Shown here in pieces: positions 47,373-59,579 of a stretch of DNA of 64,000 bases. Below the pieces are notes generated by a model that ran no database searches, was not told where the DNA came from, and saw only the letters and a list, made by a program, of their open reading frames with translations. The DNA lies in the NCBI GenBank assembly GCA_014529385.2, contig CM043964.1, positions 4,396,997 through 4,460,996 of the forward strand, read 5' to 3'. The translations under genes and the position numbers were made by a program. The number at the start of each line of letters is the position of its first letter. The stretch's first letter is position 1. This DNA is from Adiantum capillus-veneris (taxonomy: Eukaryota; Streptophyta; Polypodiopsida; Polypodiales; Pteridaceae).

Positions 47373-48881
47373 TTATCACATAAGCATGCATGCATATCCT
47401 AATAAACGTGGCTCTCAAATTCTAGAAAATGAGAAAGGTGCTATAGTATGATTGGCTTGTGCACTCCATCAGCACGTACATTCATGGGAGATGAGCTATA
47501 GAAAAACCTCTCGAGATGCTAGTATCACAATATCGCTAGCAACAATGCCGTTAGCGATTAGTAGAGAGGGCTACACGGTGACAATGGAGAATCAGGACTC
47601 TGAGAGATGTGATCAGTAGCTTAGCCTCTTGAACAAGGTCAAATCTTTGCATGAAGAAAATGGGTTGAGGCTATGGCAGATAGCTCTATAGATTCTATAC
47701 TCATGTTCAAAATAAACAACACTAAGAGGTACATTGAATATATATCAATATATCAAGGGTTTCACACCAAGTTTCTCTAAAACTAGTAGGTTTTTCAACA
47801 CTATCAGGAATCTACACAAGCAAAAGAGATCAAAGAGAGTGTCCAAGAAGGGGATAGGTTGTAACCATGATTAGTAAACACACAAGTAGGTGAAAGCGAG
47901 AGGCCATGTGGCAGCACAAAGTTTTCTCAGTACATTGATCATGACTATCACCCTTGGTGACTCTTCTATCAAATCACTGCAATTAAACCCCCCCCGATGG
48001 CTGGCTATATATGATGGGTTGATGCAAACCTCAATATATACCATGATGTGGATTTTCTTAAAAGTATGTCCTCATTGTAGTAGAATTCTTCCAAAGTTTC
48101 CACCATGATCTATACATCAAATCATAACGGCTTGAGTTAGAGAGAGCGAGAGTGAGAGAGACAGAGGGGAATTAAGAAGAAGAGAAGAGAAGGATATCAT
48201 CCTCTCTACTTAGTCTTGAGATTTGTATTAGTGGAAAGAGCCTTACTTTTTTAGCATAAGGCTCGTGTTTTAACCCTTGGGTAGAGGTCTCGGATTGAGT
48301 AACATTTTTCTTTCTATGCAAGCAATGAAATTGGGATATATTGCAGCCATGCATGCATTACTATGTCATACTTGGTGCTAATTAATCTATAAACACCTAA
48401 ATCTCTAACAACCCCTATGAGGTCATGACTTTGAAGGCCATTTGAATCATGGTGCCAGTGTTTCCAACAATCATAAAAGTTGGTGGAAATATCCAAGGGC
48501 AATAAGGCCCGAGGAGAAATAGAGAGATAAAGTGTCCGTGGTGTGACAAGGAAGAGGAACATTTTACCAAGAACATGCTCAAGGAGATCTCTCAACTCAA
48601 AAAACTATTGTGGGTTTATCATTATAAATAAGTGGAATATTGTTTATATTTCTTGTTTGTTCTTGAAATCATCTCAAAAATCTTAAACAACTATGGGTTT
48701 TAAGTAGTGTACCTTGCCCTATCTTGCTCGGTTTATGGATTGCTCAAAAATTCTCGTTTGAGGTTTGGGATTCCTCACTAGCTGGTAGGCTATACAAAAG
48801 AAACGGAGATGGAATATTGCTCTTATGCATTAATCTTGAAGAGAAAAACCAATACGTAAGTCAAGTACATTTACCATAGTA

Positions 48882-50280
48882 GGACTTCACTTTGCGGAAG
48901 ACCAAACTATGCAAAGGATCTTGAGACTTGGAGTATTCTGGCCAACTAGGAGGAGTGATGTTCGATGCTTCATAAAGGATTGTCCTCAATGTAAAAAAAA
49001 AACACCCATACCTCATGTAACATTGTTTCAAATGTCACTTGTTCCTAAGTGGAGTCACTATCTAGTCACTTACTTATCGAGCCGAACATTTCCTGAGGAT
49101 ATGAGTAAACGCTGTCAAAGAGCAATTGAAACAGAAGAAAGAGATTGTGCTCTTATTGGAAACCAATTGTATATGAGAGGTAAGGATCAAAATTTGCAAC
49201 TTTGTGCTAATGAAGACGAATATATTCCAATTATAAAACAAGCACAAGTTGGATTAGGTGGAGGTCAATTTTCTAGTGAGACCACCTCAAGAGCAATCTT
49301 AATGGCAGGCATATGGTGGCCAACACTTTTTGCAGATGCCAAAGAATATGTTCGAAGGTGTGATGCTTGTAACGAGCTAAAATTTCAACACGAGTAGATA
49401 GCATGCGCTTAAGACCAATGATGGGAGCTAGAGCTTTCGCAAAATGGGGTATAGACTTTGTTGGGCCAATACAACCACCTGCTTATAGAACCCAAGCTCA
49501 ATATATCATTGTAGCTACGGACTATTTGACTAAGTGGGCCGAGGCTAAAGCAACTCAAAAGAATGATGCCAGAACCACTGCCGCATTCTTAGATGAGTAA
49601 GTGTTCACAAGATATGGACTGCAAGTAGAAATTATCAACGATAGGGGAACTCATTTTCTCAATGAGGTAATCGAGTATCTGCTTCATGAATTTATGGTCA
49701 TCCATAACAAATCAACTCCCTATATATCACCCACAAAAAAATGGACAAGCTGAGCATACGAATAAGATTATTAGCTTGGTTTTGACTAAAGTGATTAGTT
49801 CAGGAAGGACAGACTAGGAAATGAATCTCCATGCAGCTCTATGGGCTTATCAAGTTTCATTCAAAATAGTTTTAAATGCTACACCCTTTAACCTTGTTTA
49901 TGGTCTTGATGTCATACTGCCAATAGAATTTCTATTGCCGACATTAAGGGTAGCAAAGGATCTTGAGTGGACTAGACATGAATTGTCGAAAAGACTTGAT
50001 GATTTAGAAAAGCTAGATGAGCAAAGGCTAATAGTTGTAGCTCACATCTATGCACAAAAGCAGAAACAAAAATAGTTTTTTTGGTTCCCGTCTAATTATA
50101 AAAATCTTCAAAAAAGGGAACTTAGTTCTAGTCTATTCCCTTAAGCAACACATTCCCACGTTTAAGAAAAAGGAAAATGGACCGTTTATCATTGAAGATG
50201 TATCTCCAAGTGGAGCAGTTAAGCTATCCACCCTAGATGGTGAACCAATGGCTAATTGGATTAGCGGATGCCATTTATAG
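48882..50280 (+). pseudogene. Gypsy B integrase, unit 2
   Basis: 48909-49397 is open through both zinc-finger-like blocks (RILRLGVFWPTRRSDVRCFI with KDCPQCKKK; later GIWWPTLFADAKEYV with RRCDACNEL), where unit 1 has a stop, showing that the two blocks are in one frame. Core 49403-49600 has AKWGIDFVGP (Asp), then a stop; IINDRGTHFLNE (Asp, with the canonical Gly that unit 1 lacks) follows. The Glu region is scrambled by an insertion near 49724 (TATATCACCC). 49821-50075 and 50083-50280 carry the helical and C-terminal parts (FKKGNLVLVYSLKQ). Lesions differ from unit 1. Confidence 0.9.
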
Positions 50281-50319
50281 AAAAACAATTTTCCATTAAC
50301 CAATGAATGGCTAGAATGA

Positions 50320-50944
50320 ATGCGTTCCGCTAAGCAAACGAAGATAAAAAGACAATAGGTTATTGATGAAGCCCACGAGGAAGCTCGGCTTTGGGTACTC
50401 AAAAGGAAAGTTGCTCTCAAGAATCATCAACCTATTCCCATCAACACCCTGGAAATAGATGACCGACAATGGGAATTACCAAAAGATGCAGCGTCAACAT
50501 ACGAGGAATGGTTAGATGGAATGGACCTTCGCATCAAAGTACAACTCAACAATCATAGCACAAATGCATTGGTTGATACAGAAGCTCAGTAGATGTAGTC
50601 AGTTATTCCACGTACAAGAAAGAAACAAGTTAGTCTTTGACAGCAGGAACAGCGACAATAAAAGGATGCAACAAGAACCCAACACCAACATTGGGAGTAG
50701 CAACTTAAATGTGATAGTACATGGATGTTCATGCCCTCATCAATTTGTATGCTTACCAAATGAAGACATGAATGAGACAATGATTCTAGGAATCTCATGG
50801 ATGAGGACATACAAAGCAATACCAGATTGTGATACAAATCAGCTCAAGCTATCACCTAAAGGCGGCCAACTCATTTTTCTAATTGCACCAAGCAAGGAGG
50901 AATGGAAAGAAAACAATCAACTGACCAAAACACAAAGTAATTAA
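50320..50944 (+). pseudogene. Post-integrase retropepsin-like domain, unit 2
   Basis: Same layout as 40078-40703, with the same ALVDTEA motif. A 1-nt deletion right after it (GCTCAGTAG for GCTCGAGTAG) shifts the frame. The C-terminal half is open in 50516-50944 (ETMILGISWMRTYKAIPDC). DTE in both units means the Gly change predates the duplication or is native to the element. Confidence 0.6.
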
Positions 50945-51133
50945 TCTTCTTCATCCTATTGACAAGAAAATGCTACAGGTAGCATGCAAGGAGTCAGGCA
51001 AATTTGGGTACCAAAAGCACAGCTTAAGGACAAGTCAATTCAAATCTGGGTGCCCAAAACATCATCGACAATAACAAAGACGGTTCCAAAGGTCAAGACA
51101 TAGAGACGAGCATCGTCGAGCAGGGAACCTAAC

Positions 51134-51586
51134 ACAAAATGGATTTGGTAGAAAAAAGAGCACTTATCTTCTTTGCAAACGAGAAAACCAATCACCCAAT
51201 GGAGAGTTAAGCCTCAAAAACCTTAACCACACCTTTCTACACCAAACAAACCAAGGTGTCAATGGCGAGTAAAAGATTGACAACAGTGAAAAGTGCTACC
51301 AACAGCTCAGGCAATCAGCGTGCTAAAGCATCCTGATGGCACAATCAAGCAAAGAGAACACAAGCTACAAGAATTGCTCTTTGGCAGACAACATCAGCAA
51401 GCCTCGACATCAGAAACCCTTGATTTAATTACTCAAGACTTAACTCTTGCACAAAATAATGGTTTAAACTGCATTGATCTTGAAAGCACGGTAGAGCCAA
51501 CCAAGGCTACGCATAGACACGATTGTTCAACCCATGCACACAGCCGTCTCGGAGTATGCCATCTAGGAGGGGTGGAAGAGTACTAA
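51134..51586 (+). pseudogene. Gypsy B 3' coding tail
   Basis: Single-copy continuation of the post-integrase frame beyond the duplication. Before the breakpoint, IWVPKAQLKDKSIQIWVPK gives a short internal repeat. The tail is basic with several TAG/TAA stops at likely former Gln codons, then an open stretch 51293-51586 (AQAISVLKHPDGTIKQREHK, LQELLFGRQHQQASTSE). The purine run AGGAGGGGTGGAAGAG near 51565-51580 may be a PPT. Function unknown. Confidence 0.55.
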
Positions 51587-53363
51587 GTAATTAAGGGCAA
51601 TGTTTAAAGAGGGTTGAAAAATTTTGATGTTAACGTGTGATTTTTTGCAAAATTACCTAATAATGCCCTTATAAATCATCAACAAGGGAAATTTATTGAT
51701 GATATCTCCCCGATGAGTGTAAATAATGTATATTTTATCAAAAAATCATTTTTTTGATTATTTTTCATCATTTTTTTTAATATTGAGACTTAAAAATAGA
51801 GAAATCCAACAAAAAATAATAAAGATATGTTTTTCAATGGATTTTCTTAATTATTGGATTTTCACCTTGCTTTTTTAGCGCATTTTTGTTATTTTCTTTC
51901 ATTTTTTTAATAAACAGGTCAAAAATTAATAATAAATAGTAAAGGAGCTCATATGGAAAAATTAAAGACACGGTGCTGATAAAAAAGAAAAGGCAGACAA
52001 GCACATGAAATTTCAATGAAATCGAAAGATGGAAGCGGGAAGCCTAAATTAGGCAGCTAGACCTACTTTTGAAGAATTCTTGTAGAATGAGCTACAGGAA
52101 TCCCATTGGGAAAACTTTTGAGTCTAACATAGATGTCACGGCCTAGTAGCACTAACGGGGGAATCTGGGGAAAAATGGTCCGGAAAGTCTGGGTATAGAT
52201 ATCCCAGGTAGGCTAAAACCACCTTATTTCCACTTATTGCCTTTGGAGAGAGAGCTTTTCGACCTCTTTCTCGTGTCTTTTCCGTAGTCTACAGTCACCC
52301 ATTTTCAGTTCCATCTCACACGAGACATGAGGGGTAAGTTCTTTACTCAACAATGATCCATTTTGTATGGCCGGAAGCTAGTCTAAACCCCTAGAAGCCG
52401 AGCAGTGCACGAAGACCTACGACCAAAAATCAACCATATATAGCGGCCCGTCAGCTCAACCAAATCGTATGTGATTTGAACTGTAGCATGCTCCAACATA
52501 ATAGAACACTTCTATATCACTAGTTGACCATTCGGCAAGGGTCGAGGGGGTCCCAAGTAGAAAAGCTAGGTTTTTGGCAGACGCCAGAATTGGGTTCTGA
52601 CTCCATAGACAGCTTGTATACGAGGTCTACATACAATGTATATAATTGGTTTTGTGAAATCAATCAAGCAAAGCCCTCGAAAAGCAAAAAACGGCTCGAA
52701 GACTACAAAGCGTCACATTCAACATCTGAAGTCAAACTGACTCCAAATGAGCCAAAACTGGATGAGTTGCTTCACAATTATGTTGCGGACAAGTCCAAAG
52801 CCTTAAAGGTGACTAACCAACACAATTGGCAGTGTAGTCACATAAATTGGTGATTTTAGAGTCGACAAAGCACAAAGTGATGCCGACAAGACCAAACTTT
52901 ACCAAATTCAATTTAGGACTTGTTTTAGGTGTATAGAATGTGTTTAGCTCAAAAATTTTAAGTTTTGCAAAAAAAAAGTGACTTCTGTCTCAAAATATCT
53001 TTACATCTACTGTTTCAGAGACGTAAAGCCTAACTCTGGCACCATTTTCGCCCTATGCATCCAAATGAGCTCATATTTCATTCGGAGTATCTATTTGGTA
53101 TATACTTCAAGCCTGTAATGCCAAGTTTACAAAAAGTTGAAGAAATTGCTCAGCTGTAAATAATTGCGATATTTATTTTTGTTGAAAATTTTTGTATTGA
53201 CTTTATGAATTTGATCTTTACATGTTTTTATGCATCTATGCATGTTCAAAAATTGATTTGAAGCAAATTGGACTGAAATTGTCAGCATTTCAGCCTGAAG
53301 GACATTTCAGAGAGAATCTATCAAATTTGCTAACATTGACAATCTATTTACTCAACAGGAGCC
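51587..53363. other. Non-coding region, possible gypsy LTR and primer site
   Basis: No coding potential recognised. TGTTTAAAGAGGG at 51601, shortly after a polypurine-like run, could start an LTR. TTTTTGGCAGACGCCAG near 52571 resembles the TGGCGCC-type PBS context of some plant gypsy elements. No matching second LTR was found in the window, so the limits are guesses. Confidence 0.3.
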
Positions 53364-55500
53364 ATGCAAGCCGTAGAGAGGGCCAAGAAGAAGCTCTCAC
53401 AAAAGGAGAAGCTACAAGAGCTACCACCATATCAACTAGATCCCGATTTAGTCAAGAATACCAAAGTGATCTATCTCTCAAAGGAACAGCTTGAAGAGCA
53501 CAACACCACAGTGGTCACCGACAGATTCAAGAGCGAGAAAGGACATCATGTAGAGCTACAACTTCTACCAAAAGAAATGTATGATGTCATCGCAAAGCCT
53601 GAGACCAAAGAAGCCAACCAAAGGCTAGGACTAGGAGATTTCTATGAACAAGAGCCATGTGGAGTGGACTTCCAAAAAGCTTATGAGCCTTTGTCCACAA
53701 TCAAAGAAGATGGAACCGCTCAAATCTCTGACCCACAAGGGAATAAGGTTGAAGTAGTGATTACCAAGGAGATAGTGGCAGAAGCACTAAGACCGCCAAC
53801 AGAGGGAATGACAATGATGGCGAGGGATAGAAAGAAAGACGGTAGGAATCTTCACCAAGGAAACTACTGCTGCTACATTTGCCGACCTCATTCAAAATCA
53901 GGTGAAAGAGCGTGCAAGGTTGTACCACCAACACTTTCACTTCCTTGCCAAACGACGGTTGAGGTATACGACACCAAATCATGCGATTGCCACAACCTTT
54001 ACACAAGTTGTCAAATCAACAGCCCGGAAACCAATTGCCCATGCACAATATGTTTTGTCCACATTGAAGGGGACAAAGAAAGAGGGAAAAATGCATACTT
54101 GGGAGCACTAGAGGTTTTGACCAGGATTGCCTACCATGCTATTGGCATGGCCGACAACTTGACGCCTACCCCAGATCAGAACACTTGGATAGTGTCAGCA
54201 CAACCACCCCCTCGAGCTACAAGATCTACCGAGAGAATTTACAAGTCAGATACATACGCTACAGAGAGCTCGCTGGAACCGCACAACAATGAAAGCTCGG
54301 ATAAAGAGAAAAAAAGAGCACGACGAGAAGAAATGAAGAGAAAAGCCATGGCAGCACACTAGGAGGAACCTGTACAAAAATAGGCTTGATTTGAAAGAGA
54401 GAAGCAATCTTACGAATGCAGCCACCAAGCACAAGGCAAGGACCCAGCAAAGTGGGTAACCATTGAGCTTAAAAGTGCAAGAAAAAAGCATCATACCAGG
54501 AAACAAGCCGAAGATCCCATCGAATTACTAGAAAAGATGTACCAAGAGGTAGAAGCTTTAAAGCTGAGATAAGCCCAAGAAGTGGCAAGGAAAGTGAAAG
54601 AAGCGGTAGAACATCAAAAGCAAGCAGAGGAAGCAACTAAACAAGGAGGAGCACAACATGATCAGGGTGATGTGTCTCCCCGCCCTTCTTCACCTATTTC
54701 TGAACAACATGATCACCCCATGCCAAGCCCATCACCATCACCAAAAATTAGAACCAGAGCAATTAAGCCAACAAAAGAGAAAGAGTCTGAATAGCAAGAA
54801 GCAGCGGAATCTGCACAACATGCAGCTACTACACAAGAGCCACGCAAAGAGCAAGAGCCAAAGATGGAAAGGGCAACAAGTCCTGAACCAGAGGACAACA
54901 AAAAATTTGAGGATCCAAGAGAACAGGATAAACACCCTCTACCTCAATACAACAAGAGAAGACCGATGCATCCACGAAGCCTTAGGATGACAAAGAGGAA
55001 GAGGATCAGCCCACAACCACAATGGCAATAGCAACCAGCCGCCATGATGCCGCCAAAAGATACACAAGAATCTGCGAAAACATCAAGTCATCTCACACAA
55101 AATGAAGATTGGCAATCAAATGCCGAAGTGATCCTGTAAGTTACTGAGTATACCAAGAAAATGTAGGACATGACTGAACGACTTCGCTCAACAGCACTTA
55201 GCCATAGCACAAGGGCCAAAGAATTAGAAATGGTGATTCACACACTCCAAGGGGAGTTATACGATTGAATAAATGTCATCACCAATCTACAAAGGCAAGT
55301 GCAGGAGTTGAAAGCGGAAGCCGAACAACATCAGCTCGCAAGGAATAAGCAACAGAAAGAGATGGAGGAGCTTGGTGAATTGCTTACGAAATTGTCAGAT
55401 GCATGCAAAGCAAAGGATGAATAGCTGGCAGAAGTCACAAATGAACTTCTACGACAACCCTGTCACTTCAGAAGATGCAAGTACAGTTAGATGTAGCAAA
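53364..55500 (+). pseudogene. Decayed gag-like ORF with coiled coils, family not recognised
   Basis: One main frame with many stops. The N-terminal part (53364-53830) is AKKKLSQKEKLQELPPYQLD, KEMYDVIAKPETKEANQRLG and KEIVAEALRPPTEG; the last recalls a gag-like domain of conifer and fern gypsy elements, a weak memory-based match. A shift near 53830 moves the sense to another frame (ERARLYHQHFHFLAKRRLRY, AHAQYVLSTLKGTKKEGKMH) and back by about 54110 (LTRIAYHAIGMADNL). Then come a Lys/Arg-rich stretch, a Pro/Ser-rich linker (PSSPISEQHDHPMPSPSPS) and a long Gln/Glu/Lys coiled coil to 55430. Many stops are TAG or TAA next to Gln-rich text. It may be the gag of a third gypsy element following the possible LTR. 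Confidence 0.45.
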
Positions 55501-56535
55501 TGATTCCCTACAGTACTCAGAGAAAAGGTAAAATGATCAGGCAATTTTCTTACAGCAAATCAAAGAAAATCCCTCCGTTGCCTGGATCAAAGGCACAGAC
55601 AAGGTCTACAAGGCATTAGAGAAGAAGAATAAAGACCTCAAGCTGGAGCTTAAATTGGAGCAGTCTCAGCGCAGAGACTTGGCTTTGATGCGGGTCCAAA
55701 GAGAAGATGAGCTGCTGAAATAAATAACAAAACTTAAAAGAGTAAACCAGCTATTGAGAGAGGAACGTCCAGAAACCCAAGAGGAGGCAGCACTTTCGAG
55801 CAACCACAAATAGAGATCCCCTCAGTTTCATTTGCTGAGATGGAGACATAGCCAGCAGAAGAGCTAAGTGGCAAGGAGGAGTTTCAAGTACACATTACCG
55901 AAACAGATACAACACCAATGGTCCAACTCTCAAAGGCTGAGGAAGATGCACTGAAAGAGAAAATTACACAAGAGGTAGATGAGCAGTGGAAGGAAACAAT
56001 GGATTGGGAGCTAAGAGTCCTTCATTCCGTCAACATTACACAACTCACTCCCAATCAAATCAATGCGCAATGGCACCAACAATCCCTAGCCTATCCTTTG
56101 ATTAAAGTGGAGTTGCTACAAGTGAAAGAAAGGCTTTACACCGACATGCAAGTCGAAGGTGCAGATCAAGACCACCCAAAGTGGAGGCTGAGCTGGTTGA
56201 ACAAGAATCCAAGGAATTTGATTTTGTTCACAAGAGCACCTGCGGCCCTACAAAAGGATCCTACTTTTTGTCCTGTACCAAGAGTAAGGAGTTGGCAAGC
56301 ACATGAGGCACTAATAAAGAAGCTACCAACTTGGTTGAACTACCCCCAATCGCCTGCTCCAGAAAAGGGACCACCGACTGACGAGTACATGGTGAAAACC
56401 CTAACGGGTGCCATGTCCTTCTTCAAAAGTCTACCAAATTTATCATGTGCAATGTTATATAAAAGCTGGAAGGACTCTACTGGAGAAGCAACCTCAAGAT
56501 CCAGAAAACATTCTATAAAAGTGTACCCGGGCTGA
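55501..56535 (+). pseudogene. Unrecognised coiled-coil and globular segment
   Basis: 55501-55800 has heptad-rich text (KNKDLKLELKLEQSQRRDLA). 55918-56535 is 205 open codons: helical start LSKAEEDALKEKITQEVDEQ, then a Trp-rich part (WRLSWLNKNPRNLILF, VRSWQAHEALIKKLPTWLNY, KSWKDST). I recognise no family. It is probably the continuation of the gag-like protein to its left, cut at 56535 by the junction with copia C. Confidence 0.45.
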
Positions 56536-56540
56536 TGTCA

Positions 56541-56777
56541 GTATATACATGTGTAGTGCACGAGTTGTGGAGCATGCCTGTCTTTTCGAATTGCGAATCA
56601 TTGAGGCCTTTGGTCAAATTGTCTGCAATCATCTAGTCACTTTGGATAGTGTTCAACCATAATGGTTCCTTTGCGTACTTCATACCTGACATAATGATAA
56701 TGGACAGCAATGTGCTTTGACTTATTATGTTGAACATAGTCTTTTGCAAGACTAATAGCACTTTGGTTATCACACCG
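56541..56777 (-). pseudogene. Copia C RNase H, distal fragment
   Basis: Minus-strand reading CDNQSAISLAKDYVQHNKSK, then HIAVHYHYVR and IADNLTKGLNDSQFE: the last part of a copia RNase H. It joins the fragment at 62205 across copia A2 once the CAAGG duplication is counted once. No 3' LTR is recognised to the left; copia C seems truncated near 56540. Confidence 0.85.
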
Positions 56778-56782
56778 CAAGG

Positions 56783-56974
56783 TGTTGGGGTATAAAGCCC
56801 AATGTGGTCGCCCAGGTAAGTGGGCGGGCCGCCAGGTATGTACACATATTCTTTTGTGAAAACCTAATAAGAACTCACTATGCTCTACACATTACAGTAG
56901 AGCAAGTTCACCATATCGTCGTGCTCTTCTTCTCGCACTCTCTCTCGCGTCGCACTTCCGCTCGTACTCCTTCA
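56783..56974 (+). repeat. Copia A2 5' LTR
   Basis: 192 bp, TGTTGGGG..CTCCTTCA. The initiator-Met PBS begins 2 nt downstream. Confidence 0.96.
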
Positions 56975-58077
56975 ACTGGTATCAGAGCTCAGATCGAGGC
57001 TCGGGGCAGCACTGCAGGAGGCTAGAGTCACCAGCTGAGATTGGAGTGAAATTCGACACGCAAAGACACGGCCTCAAAACTCGTGGGTAAGCCCGAAGGG
57101 ATTGGTGTTGTCAGAATTTCATTCTGAGGTCATCTTGGCCACCGTTCGGCTTCGACAAAGGTCTGCGCAGGCCTTTTTCGACTACGTGGTCTCAGCGGGT
57201 GAAGATCCGACTCTGCAAATTTGGGGTTTTCGGCCTACGACTACAGGTGCTGAGGATATCGACACTCCCAGAGTGTTGATTTGTGGCTGTCTACACATCG
57301 AAGGACGGCTCATAGTTCTTGGAGGCGTGTCACATACGACACGGGCGCATCTACACATAGACTGTAGGCGACATCCACTAGTTCATCAGGTAGCTTGTGT
57401 TTGCTGCTTGATATTCCAGATTTCATCCTGACATTGCAGGTACTTCCACATGGGATGTATTGTCAGAGATGATGTATGTTTGTTGAGGGTTTGCTAGCTG
57501 TGAGTCACGCAGCAAACAACCGCCGCAGCGGTTACAACATATAGTGGGAAATTTGTGGATGTATGACTTTGTGGGAAGTCTATGTACTGTCAGATTTACT
57601 GCAGCCTTTGTTGAGGGTCGAGTGAGGTTTTATTGAGCTGGGGGATTCTCGAATGTTGAGATCCTTTCGGTGATACAGGTCTTGGAGCGATCCCTCGAGC
57701 ACCCTTAGATAGGCAGCTAGGATGTATTGATTGTGAGTTAGACAGTTGGGATTGCATCTTTGCTTTACTGCCGTTGAGGCATTGTCACAGTCTATGCTTA
57801 CAGGAGAGTGACAGGACAGTGAGAGACAGTATAGGTGCAGGACAGGTTTACCCGCAGCTTACAGTGTCAGAGAGACAGTGTTTTTTTTTGGACCTGTTTT
57901 TTGGTCTGTTTTTTGAGTACACCAGAGCCATTTTACAAAGGAGACTCTGCCAAAATTTATGCAGAATCTGAAGCTTTCTTGGTTCATTTGACAGGTTGAT
58001 ATTGGTTCAGAGGTCAGTTTACAGGGGAAACTCTGCCGAATTTTTCCCAGGAAAGTAAACCACTGTGAAGCGTAGCT
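56975..58077 (+). other. Copia A2 untranslated leader
   Basis: 1103 bp, homologous to the A1 leader, with about 60 extra bases near 57074-57133. The PBS is at its start. No supported ORF. Confidence 0.85.
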
Positions 58078-59543
58078 ATGGCTGGATCACAGGACACTGC
58101 TCTTTACAATATCAAGAAGCTGGATGGAACCAATTTCCCATTGTGGAAGAAGCAGATTTGGCACGTGTTGGTACAAAAGAAGCAGATAAAACCTATAAAG
58201 CTCAAGGGGATAAAACCAGAAGATATGGACGAAGATGAATGGAGCGAAATGGATGAATTGGCACTTTCTACCATTATGCTGACTTTGGCAGAAAGCGTTT
58301 ACTTCAATGTAGCAGACGAGATGTCGGCTTATCAAGCATGGTTAAAGCTGAGTGATCTTTATGAGAAGCAGAGTGCAGCTTCACAGGTATACTGGCTAAG
58401 AAGCTTGTTGACTTGAAGATGAAAGAAGGGACACCTATGTCCAATCATATGAATGAATTCAACACAATCTATAGTCAGTTGTCAGCTCAAGGTGTCAAGT
58501 TTGATGAACCTGTTAGAGCTATGTTCCTGTTGATCACATTGCCAGAAAGTTGGGACACTTTTCGCACAGCTTTGAGTAATTCTGCACCTCCAGATGGTTT
58601 GAACATAGCAGGTGTAGAAGGAAGTCTGCTTACTGAAGAAACCAATAGAAAGACAATGGACAAAGGCAAAGGAACAGCCTTAGTTGTCAGGGGAAGGACC
58701 AAAGAAAAGTACAAAGGTGGAAAGAGGAATCAGTCTCGTAGCAAGTCCCGCAGTGCTAAAGGAAAGAGTGACATAGAATGCTACCATGGTGGCAAGAAGG
58801 GTCACATGAAAAGAGACTGCAAAGAATGGAAAGCAGAAAAAGGCAAAGAGAAAGCTGAAGACCATGGTGAGAAGAACAAGTCCTCAGTGAAGATTCAAGA
58901 AATAAATCTGACAAACACTGTTGCAGAGGATGACAGTCTAGTGTCAGGAGACATCTACTTCTTGAAGAATACAATGGACTCAGCTCTTCTTACAGCATCT
59001 GATGGAAATGCACTGAGTGACTGGATTATAGACTCAGGGGCATCACTTCATGTGTCTCCAAACAAGGAGTGGTTTACTTATTATGTGACCACTAAAGATC
59101 ATGTTCGGCTAGGCAATGGGCAGACATGTGAGATCTTAGGTGTTGGAGATGTTCAATTTAAGTTTCAGAATGGCTCTTCTTTCACGCCGAAGAATGTGAG
59201 ACATGTTCCCACAATTACAAAGAGCTTGATCAACACAGGTTTACTTGATGATGCTGGCTACGTCACCACTTTTGGACAGAACATGTGGAAGATATCCAAG
59301 GGTTCTATGACAGTAACACATGGAGTAAAGTCTGGAGGACTTTACATGATTTATGTATCAAATGTCTCTAAAAATGTAATCAATGTAATTGAGCGGCCGA
59401 ACGTTTCTTTGTGGCATAGCCGGTTAGGACATATGTCCAAGAAGGGAATGGAAATCTTGTCTCGTTCTGGTTATTTGCCTCGATTTTCATTTAATGATTT
59501 TGAATTCTGTGAACATTGTCTGTATGGTAAGCAAACACAGTAG
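58078..59543 (+). pseudogene. Copia A2 gag, protease and start of integrase
   Basis: Starts MAGSQDT like A1. A missing T near 58397 (GGCTAAG for GGCTTAAG in A1) shifts the frame; gag resumes at about 58413. The zinc knuckle reads CYHGGKKGHMKRDC: the second Cys is replaced by Gly, so it is defective. Protease DSGA (IIDSGASLHVSPNKEW) is intact, unlike A1. GAG-pre-integrase has LWHSRLGHM and FEFCEHCLYGKQTQ with intact ligands. It ends at TAG 59541-59543, where A1 has CAG. Confidence 0.95.
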
Positions 59544-59579
59544 CCACATAAGCATAGAAGCAATAGAAGAGATACACAG

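Noticed and set aside
52524-52853. Protein of 109 codons in the non-coding region right of gypsy B
   Set aside because: No known motif and it overlaps the possible LTR/PBS border; not supported.
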